This document shows positions 1-5,159 of a DNA stretch of 5,159 nt, one piece after another. Every line of letters starts with the position of its first letter. Positions within the stretch are counted from its first letter, which is position 1. A program made the translations under genes and the position numbers. This DNA is from Campylobacterales bacterium (GTDB taxonomy: Bacteria > Campylobacterota > Campylobacteria > Campylobacterales > JACAEZ01). The notes under the pieces were generated by a model. That model did not search any database and had not been told where the DNA came from. It worked only from the letters and a program-made list of their open reading frames with translations. The stretch lies in the NCBI GenBank assembly GCA_013388565.1, contig JACAEZ010000086.1, positions 1 to 5,159 on the forward strand, read 5' to 3'.

Positions 1-377
1 AGGACAATATGCATCATACGAGCATAGAGATTTACTTGAACAATATGGAGTTATTCAAAGTATGTGAAAATCGTTAAAAAAATGTAAACTGCTTTACATT
101 TTTAGATTTGAAACCGTAAGCTTTATGCATAGCATAGCTGAAGGTAAAAGGTAATTGTTGGGATAATGCAGTAAGCGATCGTTTTTTTCATACATTGAAA
201 ACTGAACTTATCTATCATGAAGTTTATGAAACTAAAGCACAAGCAAACAGAAGTATTTTTGAATATATTGAAGTGTTTTATAATAGACAAAGATTACATA
301 GTGCAAATTATAATTTATCTCCTGTTGATTTTGAAAAAAATATGATGAAAATTACAAATAAAGAGAAATGTTACTAA
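1..377 (+). pseudogene. IS3-family transposase orfB, 3' part, disrupted
   Basis: This is the C-terminal part of the DDE (rve-type) integrase domain of an IS3-family OrfB transposase; the rest lies left of the window. From base 2 the frame reads GQYASYEHRDLLEQYGVIQS and then M, and hits TGA at 65-67. The family core resumes in another frame at 150 with GNCWDNAV, then FFHTLKTELIYHEVYE, and ends with the family's FYNRQRLHSANYNLSPVDFE tail and TAA at 375-377. The two halves fit one IS3 protein if about 76 extra bases between 65 and 149 are removed, which also explains the frame change. The last catalytic acidic residue, normally Glu in the family's NAVxESFF stretch, is Asp here (codon 177-179). 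The gene cannot make transposase. The TTG at 195 lies inside the domain and is not a real start. Family assignment is firm; subgroup is not determined. Confidence 0.9.
65..149. mobile_element. Small two-hairpin insertion in the IS3 orfB (candidate PATE/MITE)
   Basis: Intact IS3 relatives have about 9 bases between the Met codon (62-64) and the Gly codon (150-152); here there are 85, so net gain is about 76 bases. The insert carries two hairpins. The first has a perfect 11-bp stem, 78-88 with 93-103 around loop CTGC, extended after an internal loop by 68-72 with 105-109. The second pairs 119-121 with 137-139 and 124-128 with 132-136 around loop ATA. No coding content is visible, and there is no clear target duplication or terminal inverted repeat. 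A hairpin near each end, no terminal repeats and no duplication is the layout of IS200/IS605 ends, so a deleted or non-autonomous element of that type is my inference. A family-specific filler or a decayed repeat is possible. Exact borders cannot be fixed from one copy. Confidence 0.5.
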
Positions 378-419
378 TGGAAACTGTTGTTTGAGATTTT
401 TATATTCTGTGTATGATTT

Positions 420-702
420 AGGGTTGACAGATCACCATTTCATAAAAACAAAATATTATATGCAAACGATAGATTATCAATATGTACTCTACCACCATAT
501 AGTCCACAGCTAAACCCAGTTGAGAGATTTTTTTATGAAGTGAGAAGAGATACTAGTAATAGGATATATTCATCTTTGAGACTTATTAGAAGAGAAAATT
601 GATTCTATTATTGCTAATTGGAACACTAACAAAATGTTTTCTTTGTGTTCTTATGATTGGATTTTAGAGCAATGGAACTCCATAATGAATTTGGATAGTT
701 AG
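420..702 (+). pseudogene. IS630-family transposase, C-terminal fragment with frameshift
   Basis: This remnant covers about the last 95 residues of an IS630/Tc1-mariner-type DDE transposase. One frame gives VDRSPFHKNKILYANDR, containing the second catalytic Asp (codon 426-428), then the hallmark LPPYSPQLNPVERFF, where the Glu of NPVE is the third acidic residue. It runs into TGA at 600-602. The protein continues in another frame as DLLEEKIDSIIANW and later YDWILEQWNSIMN, ending at TAG 700-702. The switch is best explained by loss of one base near 577-582. The 5' two-thirds of the gene is missing: a TGA at 414-416 sits just upstream and no earlier IS630 sequence is seen. Bases 378-419, between the IS3 stop and this fragment, are not assignable and must contain the junction of the two elements. 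No terminal inverted repeat could be defined because the left end is gone. Confidence 0.88.
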
Positions 703-808
703 TATGTGGTTTTGTATTATACCATTTAAAACAATTGATGTCTTGGCTAAAATGGGATTTAATCCCCATTAATAACTGTATGTTACTTATTTAATTTGGT
801 ATTACAAA
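703..808. other. Non-genic stretch between IS630 remnant and terminator
   Basis: No recognised gene lies here. An ATG at 704 opens a 22-codon plus-strand frame ending at TAA 770-772, whose second half reads KTIDVLAKMGFNPH. That part looks more protein-like than random AT-rich DNA, so it might be the tail of a host gene cut by the insertion sequences. There is no Shine-Dalgarno sequence for it, and I do not recognise the peptide. Bases 751-756 and 765-770 can pair (AATGGG/CCCATT, 8-base loop), with no T-tract behind. The right border of the IS630 remnant presumably falls in this stretch. Confidence 0.3.
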
Positions 809-843
809 GTAAAAAACTCCTCATGTAATAAAGAGTTTTTTAC
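809..843 (-). terminator. Hairpin terminator after fabH, possibly bidirectional
   Basis: GTAAAAAACTC at 809-819 pairs perfectly over 11 bp with GAGTTTTTTAC at 833-843 around a 13-base loop. It begins 41 bases beyond the fabH stop codon in the direction of fabH transcription. The stem has A/T tracts on both sides, so either strand's transcript would have U-rich sequence in the 3' arm. It probably ends the ndk-fabH operon and may also stop transcription arriving from the insertion-sequence side. Confidence 0.75.
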
Positions 844-884
844 ACAATTTTGCAAATCAAAAGATAATTCTAAGCCTCAATAGA

Positions 885-1877
885 TTAATTTCCTGCAAAA
901 TATACAAGTGAACTTCCCCACGTCAATCCACCACCAAAAGCATCAAGTAGCATTAAATCACCATTTTTTAATCTTTTTGATTCATAAATATCATTAATTG
1001 CCATTGGAATAGATGCAGATGATGTATTTCCATATTTTTCAACAGTAAGTACAATTTGTTTTTCATGAAGGTTTAAAGTGTCTCCAACAGCTTTTATTAT
1101 TCTATAGTTAGCTTGATGAGGAATAAAATGGTCTATTTTATCTGAAGATATACCGTTTCTTGATAGAAGTTCAACTACATCATTTGACAATGTTTTAACA
1201 GCTACTTTAAATGTTTCATTACCTTTCATTTTCATAAATTGTAAGTGTTCATCTAATACTTTTTGGCTACAAGGATTTTTACTTCCACACCCTGGAGTTA
1301 TTAAAAAATCTTGAAATTCACCATCAGCACTGATATTTATATCAATAATTTTCTCTTTTTCATTAGTCGTAGTACCTATAATAGCTGCACCTGCTCCATC
1401 ACCAAACAATACACATGTGCTTCTATCTGTATAATCAACTATGGAACTTAATTTTTCAGCACCAATAATTAATACATATTTTGCTACTTTTGCTTCAACA
1501 TAAGCTTTTGCAATAGATAAAGCATAAATAAACCCGCTACAAGCTGCACTAATATCAAATGCTGGTATGTTTTTTAATCCAAGTTTATGAGATATAATAC
1601 AAGCAGTCGATGGCATACATAGATAATCTGGAGATATAGTAGCACATATAATCATCCCTATATCTTTTTTATCAATACCTGCTCTTTGTATTGCCACTTT
1701 TGCAGCTTCTACACCAAGGTCGCTTGTGTATTGATTGTCGTCTGCTTTAAATCTAGTTTTTATACCTGTTCTTTTATAAATCCATTCATCATCAGTCTCT
1801 ACTATAGATTCAAAATATTTATTATCCATTACATTTTTTGGTGTATATGCACCTATTGATAAAAATTTAGCAAACAA
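885..1877 (-). CDS. fabH: Beta-ketoacyl-ACP synthase III (FabH)
   Basis: FabH condenses acetyl-CoA with malonyl-ACP to acetoacetyl-ACP, the first step of each fatty acid chain in type II synthesis; it is cytosolic. The 330-residue protein has the normal family length. It has the N-terminal TDDEWIYKRTGI stretch (28-39), the active-site Cys113 in DISAACSGFIY, His254 in FIPHQAN and Asn284 in KYGNTSSAS, which together form the Cys-His-Asn triad, plus the C-terminal GGGLTWGS (315-322). The start is TTG, not ATG. It lies 2 bases after the plsX stop and is supported by AAGGAA six bases upstream and by the expected N-terminal FLSIGAY strand right after it. It is the last gene of the ndk-DUF177-rpmF-plsX-fabH cluster and is followed by a hairpin terminator. 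Everything looks intact and functional. The identification is certain from motifs and context. Confidence 0.97.
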   Translation of the reverse strand: MFAKFLSIGAYTPKNVMDNKYFESIVETDDEWIYKRTGIKTRFKADDNQYTSDLGVEAAKVAIQRAGIDKKDIGMIICATISPDYLCMPSTACIISHKLGLKNIPAFDISAACSGFIYALSIAKAYVEAKVAKYVLIIGAEKLSSIVDYTDRSTCVLFGDGAGAAIIGTTTNEKEKIIDINISADGEFQDFLITPGCGSKNPCSQKVLDEHLQFMKMKGNETFKVAVKTLSNDVVELLSRNGISSDKIDHFIPHQANYRIIKAVGDTLNLHEKQIVLTVEKYGNTSSASIPMAINDIYESKRLKNGDLMLLDAFGGGLTWGSSLVYFAGN

Positions 1878-1879
1878 CT

Positions 1880-2887
1880 TTATTCCTTATTTGGAGCTTT
1901 AATAGGAAATTGTGCAATTTTATTTTCTATATCTTTTGATACATTTTTTTCTGCATATCTCAATGCTTGAAATATTGCATTTTTTATAGCTTTTGGATTA
2001 CTCTTTCCATGACTTATTATAACACCGCCATTTACACCTAGCAGTGGAGCACCGCCATATTCAGCATAATCTACTCTTTTTTTTAAAAGAGCAAAAACTT
2101 TTTTCATTAATACAGCACCAGTTAATGCAATTACAGAATCTTTTGTATGTTTTTTTAAAAAGCCTCTTATAGATTCAGCTACACCTTCACTTGTTTTCAA
2201 CACAATATTCCCAACAAAGCCATCACATACAACAACATCCACATCGCCATTAAAAATATCATTACCTTCAACATTTCCTTTAAAATTTGGAAGTTGCATT
2301 AACAGTTTAAAAGCCTCTTTTGTAATATCATTTCCTTTAGAATCCTCTTCACCGTTAGATAAAAGACCTATTTTAGGATTAGCTATTTTTAAAACATTAT
2401 TGGCATAAACTTCACCCATAAGAGCAAATTGAAATAGATGTTCAGCTTTACAATCAACATTTGCCCCGACATCTAAAACTAAACAGTTTCTGCCATCTGT
2501 TTTTGGCATAAGAGTTGCAATTGCTGGTCTTATAACACCTTTTATTCTACCTACTCTAACAGTAGCCAAACTCATTGAAGCACCACTATGTCCAGCAGAA
2601 ACCAAACCTGAAACTTCGCCATTTTTACAAAGCTCTATAGCTTTATAAATAGAACTCTCTTTTCTTTTTAGTGCATCAGTTGCTAAATCACTCATAGAGA
2701 TAATATCTGTACTATTAACTATAGAGATTTTATCTTTAAAGCCCTTTGGCAATAAAGATAAAATCTCTTTTTCGTCTCCAACTAATATTGGTTTATAACT
2801 TTTTTCTTTTAACGATTCAATAACACCTGCAACTATAGGAGAGGCTCCATGGTCGCCTCCCATAGCATCTATAGCTATTTTTACCAT
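1880..2887 (-). CDS. plsX: Phosphate acyltransferase PlsX
   Basis: PlsX converts acyl-ACP plus phosphate to acyl-phosphate, the acyl donor used by PlsY for the first acylation of glycerol-3-phosphate in phospholipid synthesis. It is a peripheral membrane enzyme in the bacteria studied. The 335-residue product is of usual length and starts with the family signature [11 protein letters not shown] (4-14). Other family blocks are SAGHSGA (97-103, a variant of the common SAGNTGA), DVGAN (139-143), LLSNGEE (175-181), FVGN (224-227) and YGGAPLLG (277-284). The ATG start lies 6 bases after the rpmF stop. No Shine-Dalgarno sequence is visible before it (the upstream bases are AATATTAATATTTT), so translation may depend on coupling to rpmF. 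The rpmF-plsX-fabH order is a long-known conserved lipid/ribosome cluster in bacteria. No sign of damage. Confidence 0.97.
   Translation of the reverse strand: MVKIAIDAMGGDHGASPIVAGVIESLKEKSYKPILVGDEKEILSLLPKGFKDKISIVNSTDIISMSDLATDALKRKESSIYKAIELCKNGEVSGLVSAGHSGASMSLATVRVGRIKGVIRPAIATLMPKTDGRNCLVLDVGANVDCKAEHLFQFALMGEVYANNVLKIANPKIGLLSNGEEDSKGNDITKEAFKLLMQLPNFKGNVEGNDIFNGDVDVVVCDGFVGNIVLKTSEGVAESIRGFLKKHTKDSVIALTGAVLMKKVFALLKKRVDYAEYGGAPLLGVNGGVIISHGKSNPKAIKNAIFQALRYAEKNVSKDIENKIAQFPIKAPNKE
1883..1888 (-). promoter_or_regulatory. Ribosome binding site fixing the fabH TTG start
   Basis: On the minus strand the sequence reads AAGGAATAAAGTTG. AAGGA sits 6 bases before the TTG and lies within the last codons of plsX. 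The plsX stop codon TAA falls between the site and the start. This supports the TTG and suggests that plsX and fabH translation are coupled. Confidence 0.75.
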
Positions 2888-2893
2888 AAAATA

Positions 2894-3040
2894 TTAATAT
2901 TCGCCAGTAGATTTATTTACATAATGTGGCATTTTCCAACTACCATCTGTATCTTTAACTGGTTTAGCTAATGTAACTTTATAATGTGTTCTTCTTTTAG
3001 CTGCTCTTGTTTTACTAACTCTTCTCTTATGTACTGCCAT
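2894..3040 (-). CDS. rpmF: 50S ribosomal protein L32
   Basis: This 48-residue basic protein is easily missed because it is short. It starts [20 protein letters not shown] and ends [12 protein letters not shown], both typical of bacterial L32, which binds the large ribosomal subunit near the peptidyl-transferase region. It contains no cysteine at all, so it is the zinc-free (C-minus) form. The start is supported by AAAGGAG six bases upstream of ATG. The gene lies between a DUF177/YceD gene (11-base gap upstream) and plsX (6-base gap downstream), the classical YceD-rpmF-plsX order. It is presumably cotranscribed from the ndk promoter. Confidence 0.96.
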   Translation of the reverse strand: MAVHKRRVSKTRAAKRRTHYKVTLAKPVKDTDGSWKMPHYVNKSTGEY

Positions 3041-3046
3041 TTTATA

Positions 3047-3053
3047 CTCCTTT
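3047..3053 (-). promoter_or_regulatory. Ribosome binding site of rpmF overlapping the upstream stop codon
   Basis: On the minus strand TTTAAAGGAGTATAAAATG is read. AAAGGAG lies 6 bases before the rpmF ATG and overlaps the TAA stop (3054-3052) of the DUF177 gene. It is the strongest Shine-Dalgarno match inside the operon, fitting the high output needed for a ribosomal protein. Confidence 0.75.
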
Positions 3054-3423
3054 AAACTTCATAACAAATTTCTTGTTTTTCAATACACTCATCGCAATAG
3101 TGATAATCACTTTTTAAAGATTCTATTTCACTATATACTATTTCACTTAAGTCTATATACCCTTCATGAAACTCATATATAATTTCATCCAAATCTCCTG
3201 AAAAAAGACCTTCACTTGCAAATATTTTAACTTCACTATCAAATTTTTCTTGATACTCTTTGCCACATCTATCACATGTTAATATAACATCTGCTTTAAT
3301 AAAACCATCAATTTCAACAAGATTATTTTTAACTTTTTTTAAACTACCAACAAAAGAGAGATTCTCTTTTTCAAAACAGAATGTTTTTGGTAGATTTAAA
3401 ATTTTTTTAAACTCAAGTTTCAT
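3052..3423 (-). CDS. DUF177/YceD-like protein (23S rRNA accumulation factor family)
   Basis: This 123-residue acidic protein belongs to the DUF177/YceD family by position directly upstream of rpmF and by its pattern. It has an N-terminal basic strand (MKLEFKKIL), a central [14 protein letters not shown] with Cys50 and Cys53, an acidic stretch with [11 protein letters not shown] (91-101), and a C-terminal [11 protein letters not shown] with Cys110, Cys113 and Cys120. The paired CxxC motifs could hold a zinc ion (inference). In E. coli and plants, family members are needed for normal 23S rRNA levels and large-subunit assembly, and a role in 50S maturation is likely here. The ATG lies 7 bases after the ndk stop, with only a weak purine-rich AAGAGAGA some distance upstream, so translation may be coupled to ndk. 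No biochemical function is proven for the family's epsilon members. Confidence 0.85.
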   Translation of the reverse strand: MKLEFKKILNLPKTFCFEKENLSFVGSLKKVKNNLVEIDGFIKADVILTCDRCGKEYQEKFDSEVKIFASEGLFSGDLDEIIYEFHEGYIDLSEIVYSEIESLKSDYHYCDECIEKQEICYEV

Positions 3424-3430
3424 ATATTTA

Positions 3431-3847
3431 TTAGTTTATCTCTCTTTTTGAAAAGAAAAACTCTATTTCGTTTTTAGCATTTTCTAAACTATCACTTCCA
3501 TGAACAGCATTTGCATCTATACTTTCAGCAAAATCAGCTCTAATTGTACCAGCTGCTGCCTCTTTTGGATTTGTAGCACCCATTAAATCTCTGTTTTTAA
3601 TAACAGCATTTTCACCTTCTAAAACCATTACAACTACTGGTCCACTTATCATAAACTCTACCAAATCTTTAAAAAATGGTCTTTCTTTATGAACTGCATA
3701 AAAACAAGCTGCATCTGCATAGCTTAATTGAACTTTTTTCATAGCAGCAATTTTAAGTCCATTTGATTCAAATCTATCAACAATTTTACCAATAACATTT
3801 TTTTTAACTGCATCTGGTTTTATAATAGATAATGTTTGTTCTAACAT
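3431..3847 (-). CDS. ndk: Nucleoside diphosphate kinase
   Basis: Ndk passes the terminal phosphate of ATP to other (d)NDPs through a phospho-histidine intermediate, balancing NTP and dNTP pools in the cytosol. The 138-residue product, starting [16 protein letters not shown], has the usual bacterial length. Lys10 in IIKPDA, Tyr50, the RPFF turn (56-59), the MGATNP loop (89-94), the GTIRADF block (100-106) and the catalytic His116 in NAVHGSDS are all present. A longer frame begins 14 codons upstream at 3889, but I chose the ATG at 3847. It matches the family N-terminus exactly and has GGAGG 9 bases upstream, while the longer start would overlap the likely -10 box. It heads the five-gene operon ending with fabH. 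No abnormality is seen. Confidence 0.97.
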   Translation of the reverse strand: MLEQTLSIIKPDAVKKNVIGKIVDRFESNGLKIAAMKKVQLSYADAACFYAVHKERPFFKDLVEFMISGPVVVMVLEGENAVIKNRDLMGATNPKEAAAGTIRADFAESIDANAVHGSDSLENAKNEIEFFFSKREIN

Positions 3848-3856
3848 AATAGATAA

Positions 3857-3861
3857 CCTCC
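3857..3861 (-). promoter_or_regulatory. Ribosome binding site deciding the ndk start
   Basis: GGAGG on the minus strand lies 9 bases before the ATG at 3847 and downstream of the upstream in-frame ATG at 3889, so it selects the shorter 138-residue Ndk. Confidence 0.8.
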
Positions 3862-3879
3862 ATAAAAAATAAGCTTGGA

Positions 3880-3908
3880 ATTGTATCAAAATTGAAGTTA
3901 AAATTCAA
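3880..3908 (-). promoter_or_regulatory. Sigma-70-type promoter of the ndk-fabH operon
   Basis: Reading the minus strand, TTGAAT (3908-3903) and TACAAT (3885-3880) are separated by 17 bases. TGA directly before TACAAT forms an extended -10 (TGATACAAT). The transcription start would fall near 3873, leaving a leader of about 25 bases with the GGAGG site. A -35 box this close to consensus is unusual in Campylobacterota, where the -10 box carries most of the signal. Predicted from sequence only. Confidence 0.65.
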
Positions 3909-3951
3909 TAATTTTTTAAAAGATGAAAAAAAATTGTAGAAAATAAGTATA

Positions 3952-3982
3952 AAATAGAATAGCTTAAGTAGCTATTCTATTT
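3952..3982 (-). terminator. Intrinsic terminator of the ferredoxin gene
   Basis: AAATAGAATAGCT (3952-3964) pairs perfectly over 13 bp with 3970-3982 around a 5-base loop. The stem starts 4 bases beyond the ferredoxin stop codon. On the minus strand the 3' arm runs into the U-rich sequence CTATTTTATACTTATTTTC. It separates the ferredoxin transcript from the ndk operon promoter about 45 bases further on. Confidence 0.85.
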
Positions 3983-3986
3983 GGAA

Positions 3987-4253
3987 TTAAGCACAAGATT
4001 CGCCAGTTGCACCTCTGTTTGGATTTTCAGGGCTACTCCCTTGTTCATCCCATACTATACAACCTTCAGTTGGACAAGCTGCTGCACAAGCTGGGGCATC
4101 ATGATAACCAACACACTCTACACATTTGTCAGCATAAACATAGTGAATTTCTTCACCACTTGGATTTTCTTCATCATCTACTATAGCTTCCACTGGACAT
4201 TCATCAATACAAGCTCCACAATTTATACAAGTATCTGTGATTTTTACTGCCAT
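3987..4253 (-). CDS. Alvin-type 2[4Fe-4S] ferredoxin
   Basis: This 88-residue protein is a bacterial dicluster ferredoxin, a soluble low-potential electron carrier. The first cluster motif is Cys9-x2-Cys12-x2-Cys15-x3-Cys19-Pro. The second is Cys44-x2-Cys47-x8-Cys56-x3-Cys60-Pro with a further Cys65. The 8-residue insertion between the second and third ligands, the extra CX4C cysteine and the C-terminal tail are the marks of the Allochromatium vinosum (Alvin) type, known for two very negative and unequal cluster potentials. Partners cannot be read from the sequence. In epsilonproteobacteria, pyruvate and 2-oxoglutarate:acceptor oxidoreductases are natural candidates. The ATG has GGGAG six bases upstream. 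The gene has its own -10 box and terminator, so it is probably expressed alone. The counterpart in C. jejuni is named fdxA, as I recall; I leave the symbol blank because it is used for several ferredoxins. Confidence 0.95.
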   Translation of the reverse strand: MAVKITDTCINCGACIDECPVEAIVDDEENPSGEEIHYVYADKCVECVGYHDAPACAAACPTEGCIVWDEQGSSPENPNRGATGESCA

Positions 4254-4289
4254 GTTTTTCTCCCAAATTTATATTTTGAAAACGAAAAA

Positions 4290-4295
4290 ATTATA
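4290..4295 (-). promoter_or_regulatory. -10 box of the ferredoxin promoter
   Basis: TATAAT, a perfect -10 consensus, is read on the minus strand in TTGTATAATTTTTTCG, 36 bases before the ferredoxin ATG. No convincing -35 hexamer lies 16-18 bases upstream; that region is T-rich (GTTTTAAGTTAATATTG), as is common for sigma-70 promoters in Campylobacterota. No clear terminator lies between metK and this box, so some readthrough from metK is possible. Confidence 0.55.
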
Positions 4296-4358
4296 CAATA
4301 TTAACTTAAAACAATAATTAAAACAGACAATATTGCTATGGTTTTGTTTTTTATACTT

Positions 4359-5159
4359 TTAATTTAAGTTAAAATAATCTTTAATTAACTCTATCTTATC
4401 TGTTTTTTCCCAGCTAAATTCTGGTTCACATCTTCCAAAATGTCCATATACAGCACTCTTTTTGTAAATTGGTCGAAGCAAATTTAAAGACTCTATAATA
4501 CCTTTTGGTGTTAGATTGAAAATTTCTCTTATGCTTTTTTCAATTTTCTCTTCATCTACTTTTGAAGTACCATGAGTATCTATCATGATTGAAATAGGTT
4601 CTACAACACCTATAGCAAATGCTATTTGTACAGTTACTTTGTCACAAATTTGAGATGCAACCAAATTTTTTGCTATATATCTTGCCATATAAGCACCACT
4701 TCTATCTACTTTTGTTGGATCTTTTCCACTAAAAGCACCACCTCCATGAGGACAACTACCGCCGTATGTGTCCACAATAATTTTTCTACCAGTAAGTCCA
4801 GCATCACCTTGAGGACCACCAATTACAAATCTACCTGTTGGGTTTATATAATATTTTATATTTGGGCTTAAAAGAGATTTTGGGATAACTTTGTAAATCA
4901 CCTCTTCGATTACAGACTCTTCTATTAGTTCATGAGTTTTATCTGGTTCATGTTGGGTTGATAATACAATAGTCTCTACACTAACAGGCATACCATCTTT
5001 ATATTTTACAGAAACTTGTGCTTTTCCATCTGGTCTCAAAAATGGAATTACACCATTTTTTCTAACATCAGCCAACTGTTTAGTCAATTTATGTGCCAAA
5101 TGGATAGGCAAAGGCATTAATACATCACTTTCACGACATGCATAACCAAACATCATGCC
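4359..5159 (-). CDS. metK: S-adenosylmethionine synthetase, 5' end outside the window
   Basis: MetK makes S-adenosylmethionine from ATP and methionine, releasing phosphate and pyrophosphate; it works as a cytosolic tetramer or dimer of dimers. The window holds the last 266 codons, beginning [11 protein letters not shown], the end of the family signature GAGDQGxMFGYA. About 120 N-terminal residues are missing, judging from the usual length near 385. Visible blocks are [20 protein letters not shown] (105-124 counting from the first Met of this fragment), the phosphate-binding [16 protein letters not shown] (138-153), and the C-terminal GHFGR (238-242) with PEFSWE. The Met codons at the edge are internal, not the start. 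The stop lies 105 bases before the ferredoxin ATG. It seems intact as far as seen. Confidence 0.97.
   Translation of the reverse strand, partial: GMMFGYACRESDVLMPLPIHLAHKLTKQLADVRKNGVIPFLRPDGKAQVSVKYKDGMPVSVETIVLSTQHEPDKTHELIEESVIEEVIYKVIPKSLLSPNIKYYINPTGRFVIGGPQGDAGLTGRKIIVDTYGGSCPHGGGAFSGKDPTKVDRSGAYMARYIAKNLVASQICDKVTVQIAFAIGVVEPISIMIDTHGTSKVDEEKIEKSIREIFNLTPKGIIESLNLLRPIYKKSAVYGHFGRCEPEFSWEKTDKIELIKDYFNLN

Noticed and set aside
195..377. A separate 60-residue gene starting at TTG 195
   Set aside because: It is the C-terminal end of the IS3 OrfB domain; homologous residues continue upstream in the same frame to base 150, so 195 is not a start.
751..770. Palindrome AATGGG…CCCATT as a terminator or operator
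   Set aside because: The stem is short, has no T-tract, and no gene lies next to it on the plus strand; one copy is not enough to call a regulator site.
1..884. CRISPR array, tRNA or other RNA gene in the gene-poor left end
   Set aside because: No regularly spaced repeats, cloverleaf or known RNA pattern was found; the content is explained by transposase remnants.
3260..3451. Plus-strand open frame opposite DUF177
   Set aside because: It is a shadow of a well-supported minus-strand gene, has low-complexity composition and no ribosome site.
3848..3889. Extended ndk with 14 extra N-terminal residues
   Set aside because: The extension is unlike the Ndk family, overlaps the predicted -10 box and the GGAGG site, and the ATG at 3847 fits the family start exactly.
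3981..4304. Plus-strand open frame opposite the ferredoxin
   Set aside because: It mirrors the ferredoxin gene and its promoter; its Ser/Thr/Phe-rich product is typical of antisense reading.
4295..4335. Repeated ACAATATT (4295-4302 and 4328-4334) as an operator or terminator stem before the ferredoxin
   Set aside because: Seven to eight bases of A/T-rich repeat with a 26-base gap is expected by chance at this base composition.
4626..4871. Plus-strand open frame opposite metK
   Set aside because: It is an antisense shadow of a conserved part of MetK with no known motif.

Overview
The window looks like chromosome from an AT-rich member of the Campylobacterota (Epsilonproteobacteria), most likely an Arcobacter/Aliarcobacter-type genome. 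The evidence is the low GC content, the protein sequences, and the gene order ferredoxin - ndk - DUF177 - rpmF - plsX - fabH, which I recall being the same in Campylobacter jejuni. Placement below class level is inference.

Right-hand 4.3 kb (885-5159): every gene is on the minus strand, so transcription runs right to left. First comes metK (S-adenosylmethionine synthetase; its N-terminus is beyond the window edge). Next is a single-gene unit for an Alvin-type 2[4Fe-4S] ferredoxin, with its own -10 box and a strong hairpin terminator. Then comes a five-gene cluster, ndk - DUF177/YceD - rpmF - plsX - fabH, with gaps of 2 to 11 bases and a clear promoter before ndk. This operon links nucleotide supply (Ndk), 50S ribosome assembly (YceD-like protein and L32) and the start of membrane lipid synthesis (PlsX makes acyl-phosphate, FabH starts fatty acid chains). 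A hairpin just after fabH closes it.

Left-hand 0.85 kb (1-808): an insertion-sequence graveyard on the plus strand with no intact gene. It holds the 3' end of an IS3-family orfB, broken by a net insertion of about 76 bases that contains two hairpins. It is followed directly by a 5'-truncated, frameshifted 3' end of an IS630-family transposase, then about 100 bases with no assignable content.

The least ordinary item is the small two-hairpin insertion inside the IS3 transposase. It has the layout expected of a non-autonomous IS200/IS605-type element (PATE), but no family identity can be proved from this copy alone. I saw no defence system, CRISPR array, RNA gene or new multi-gene system.
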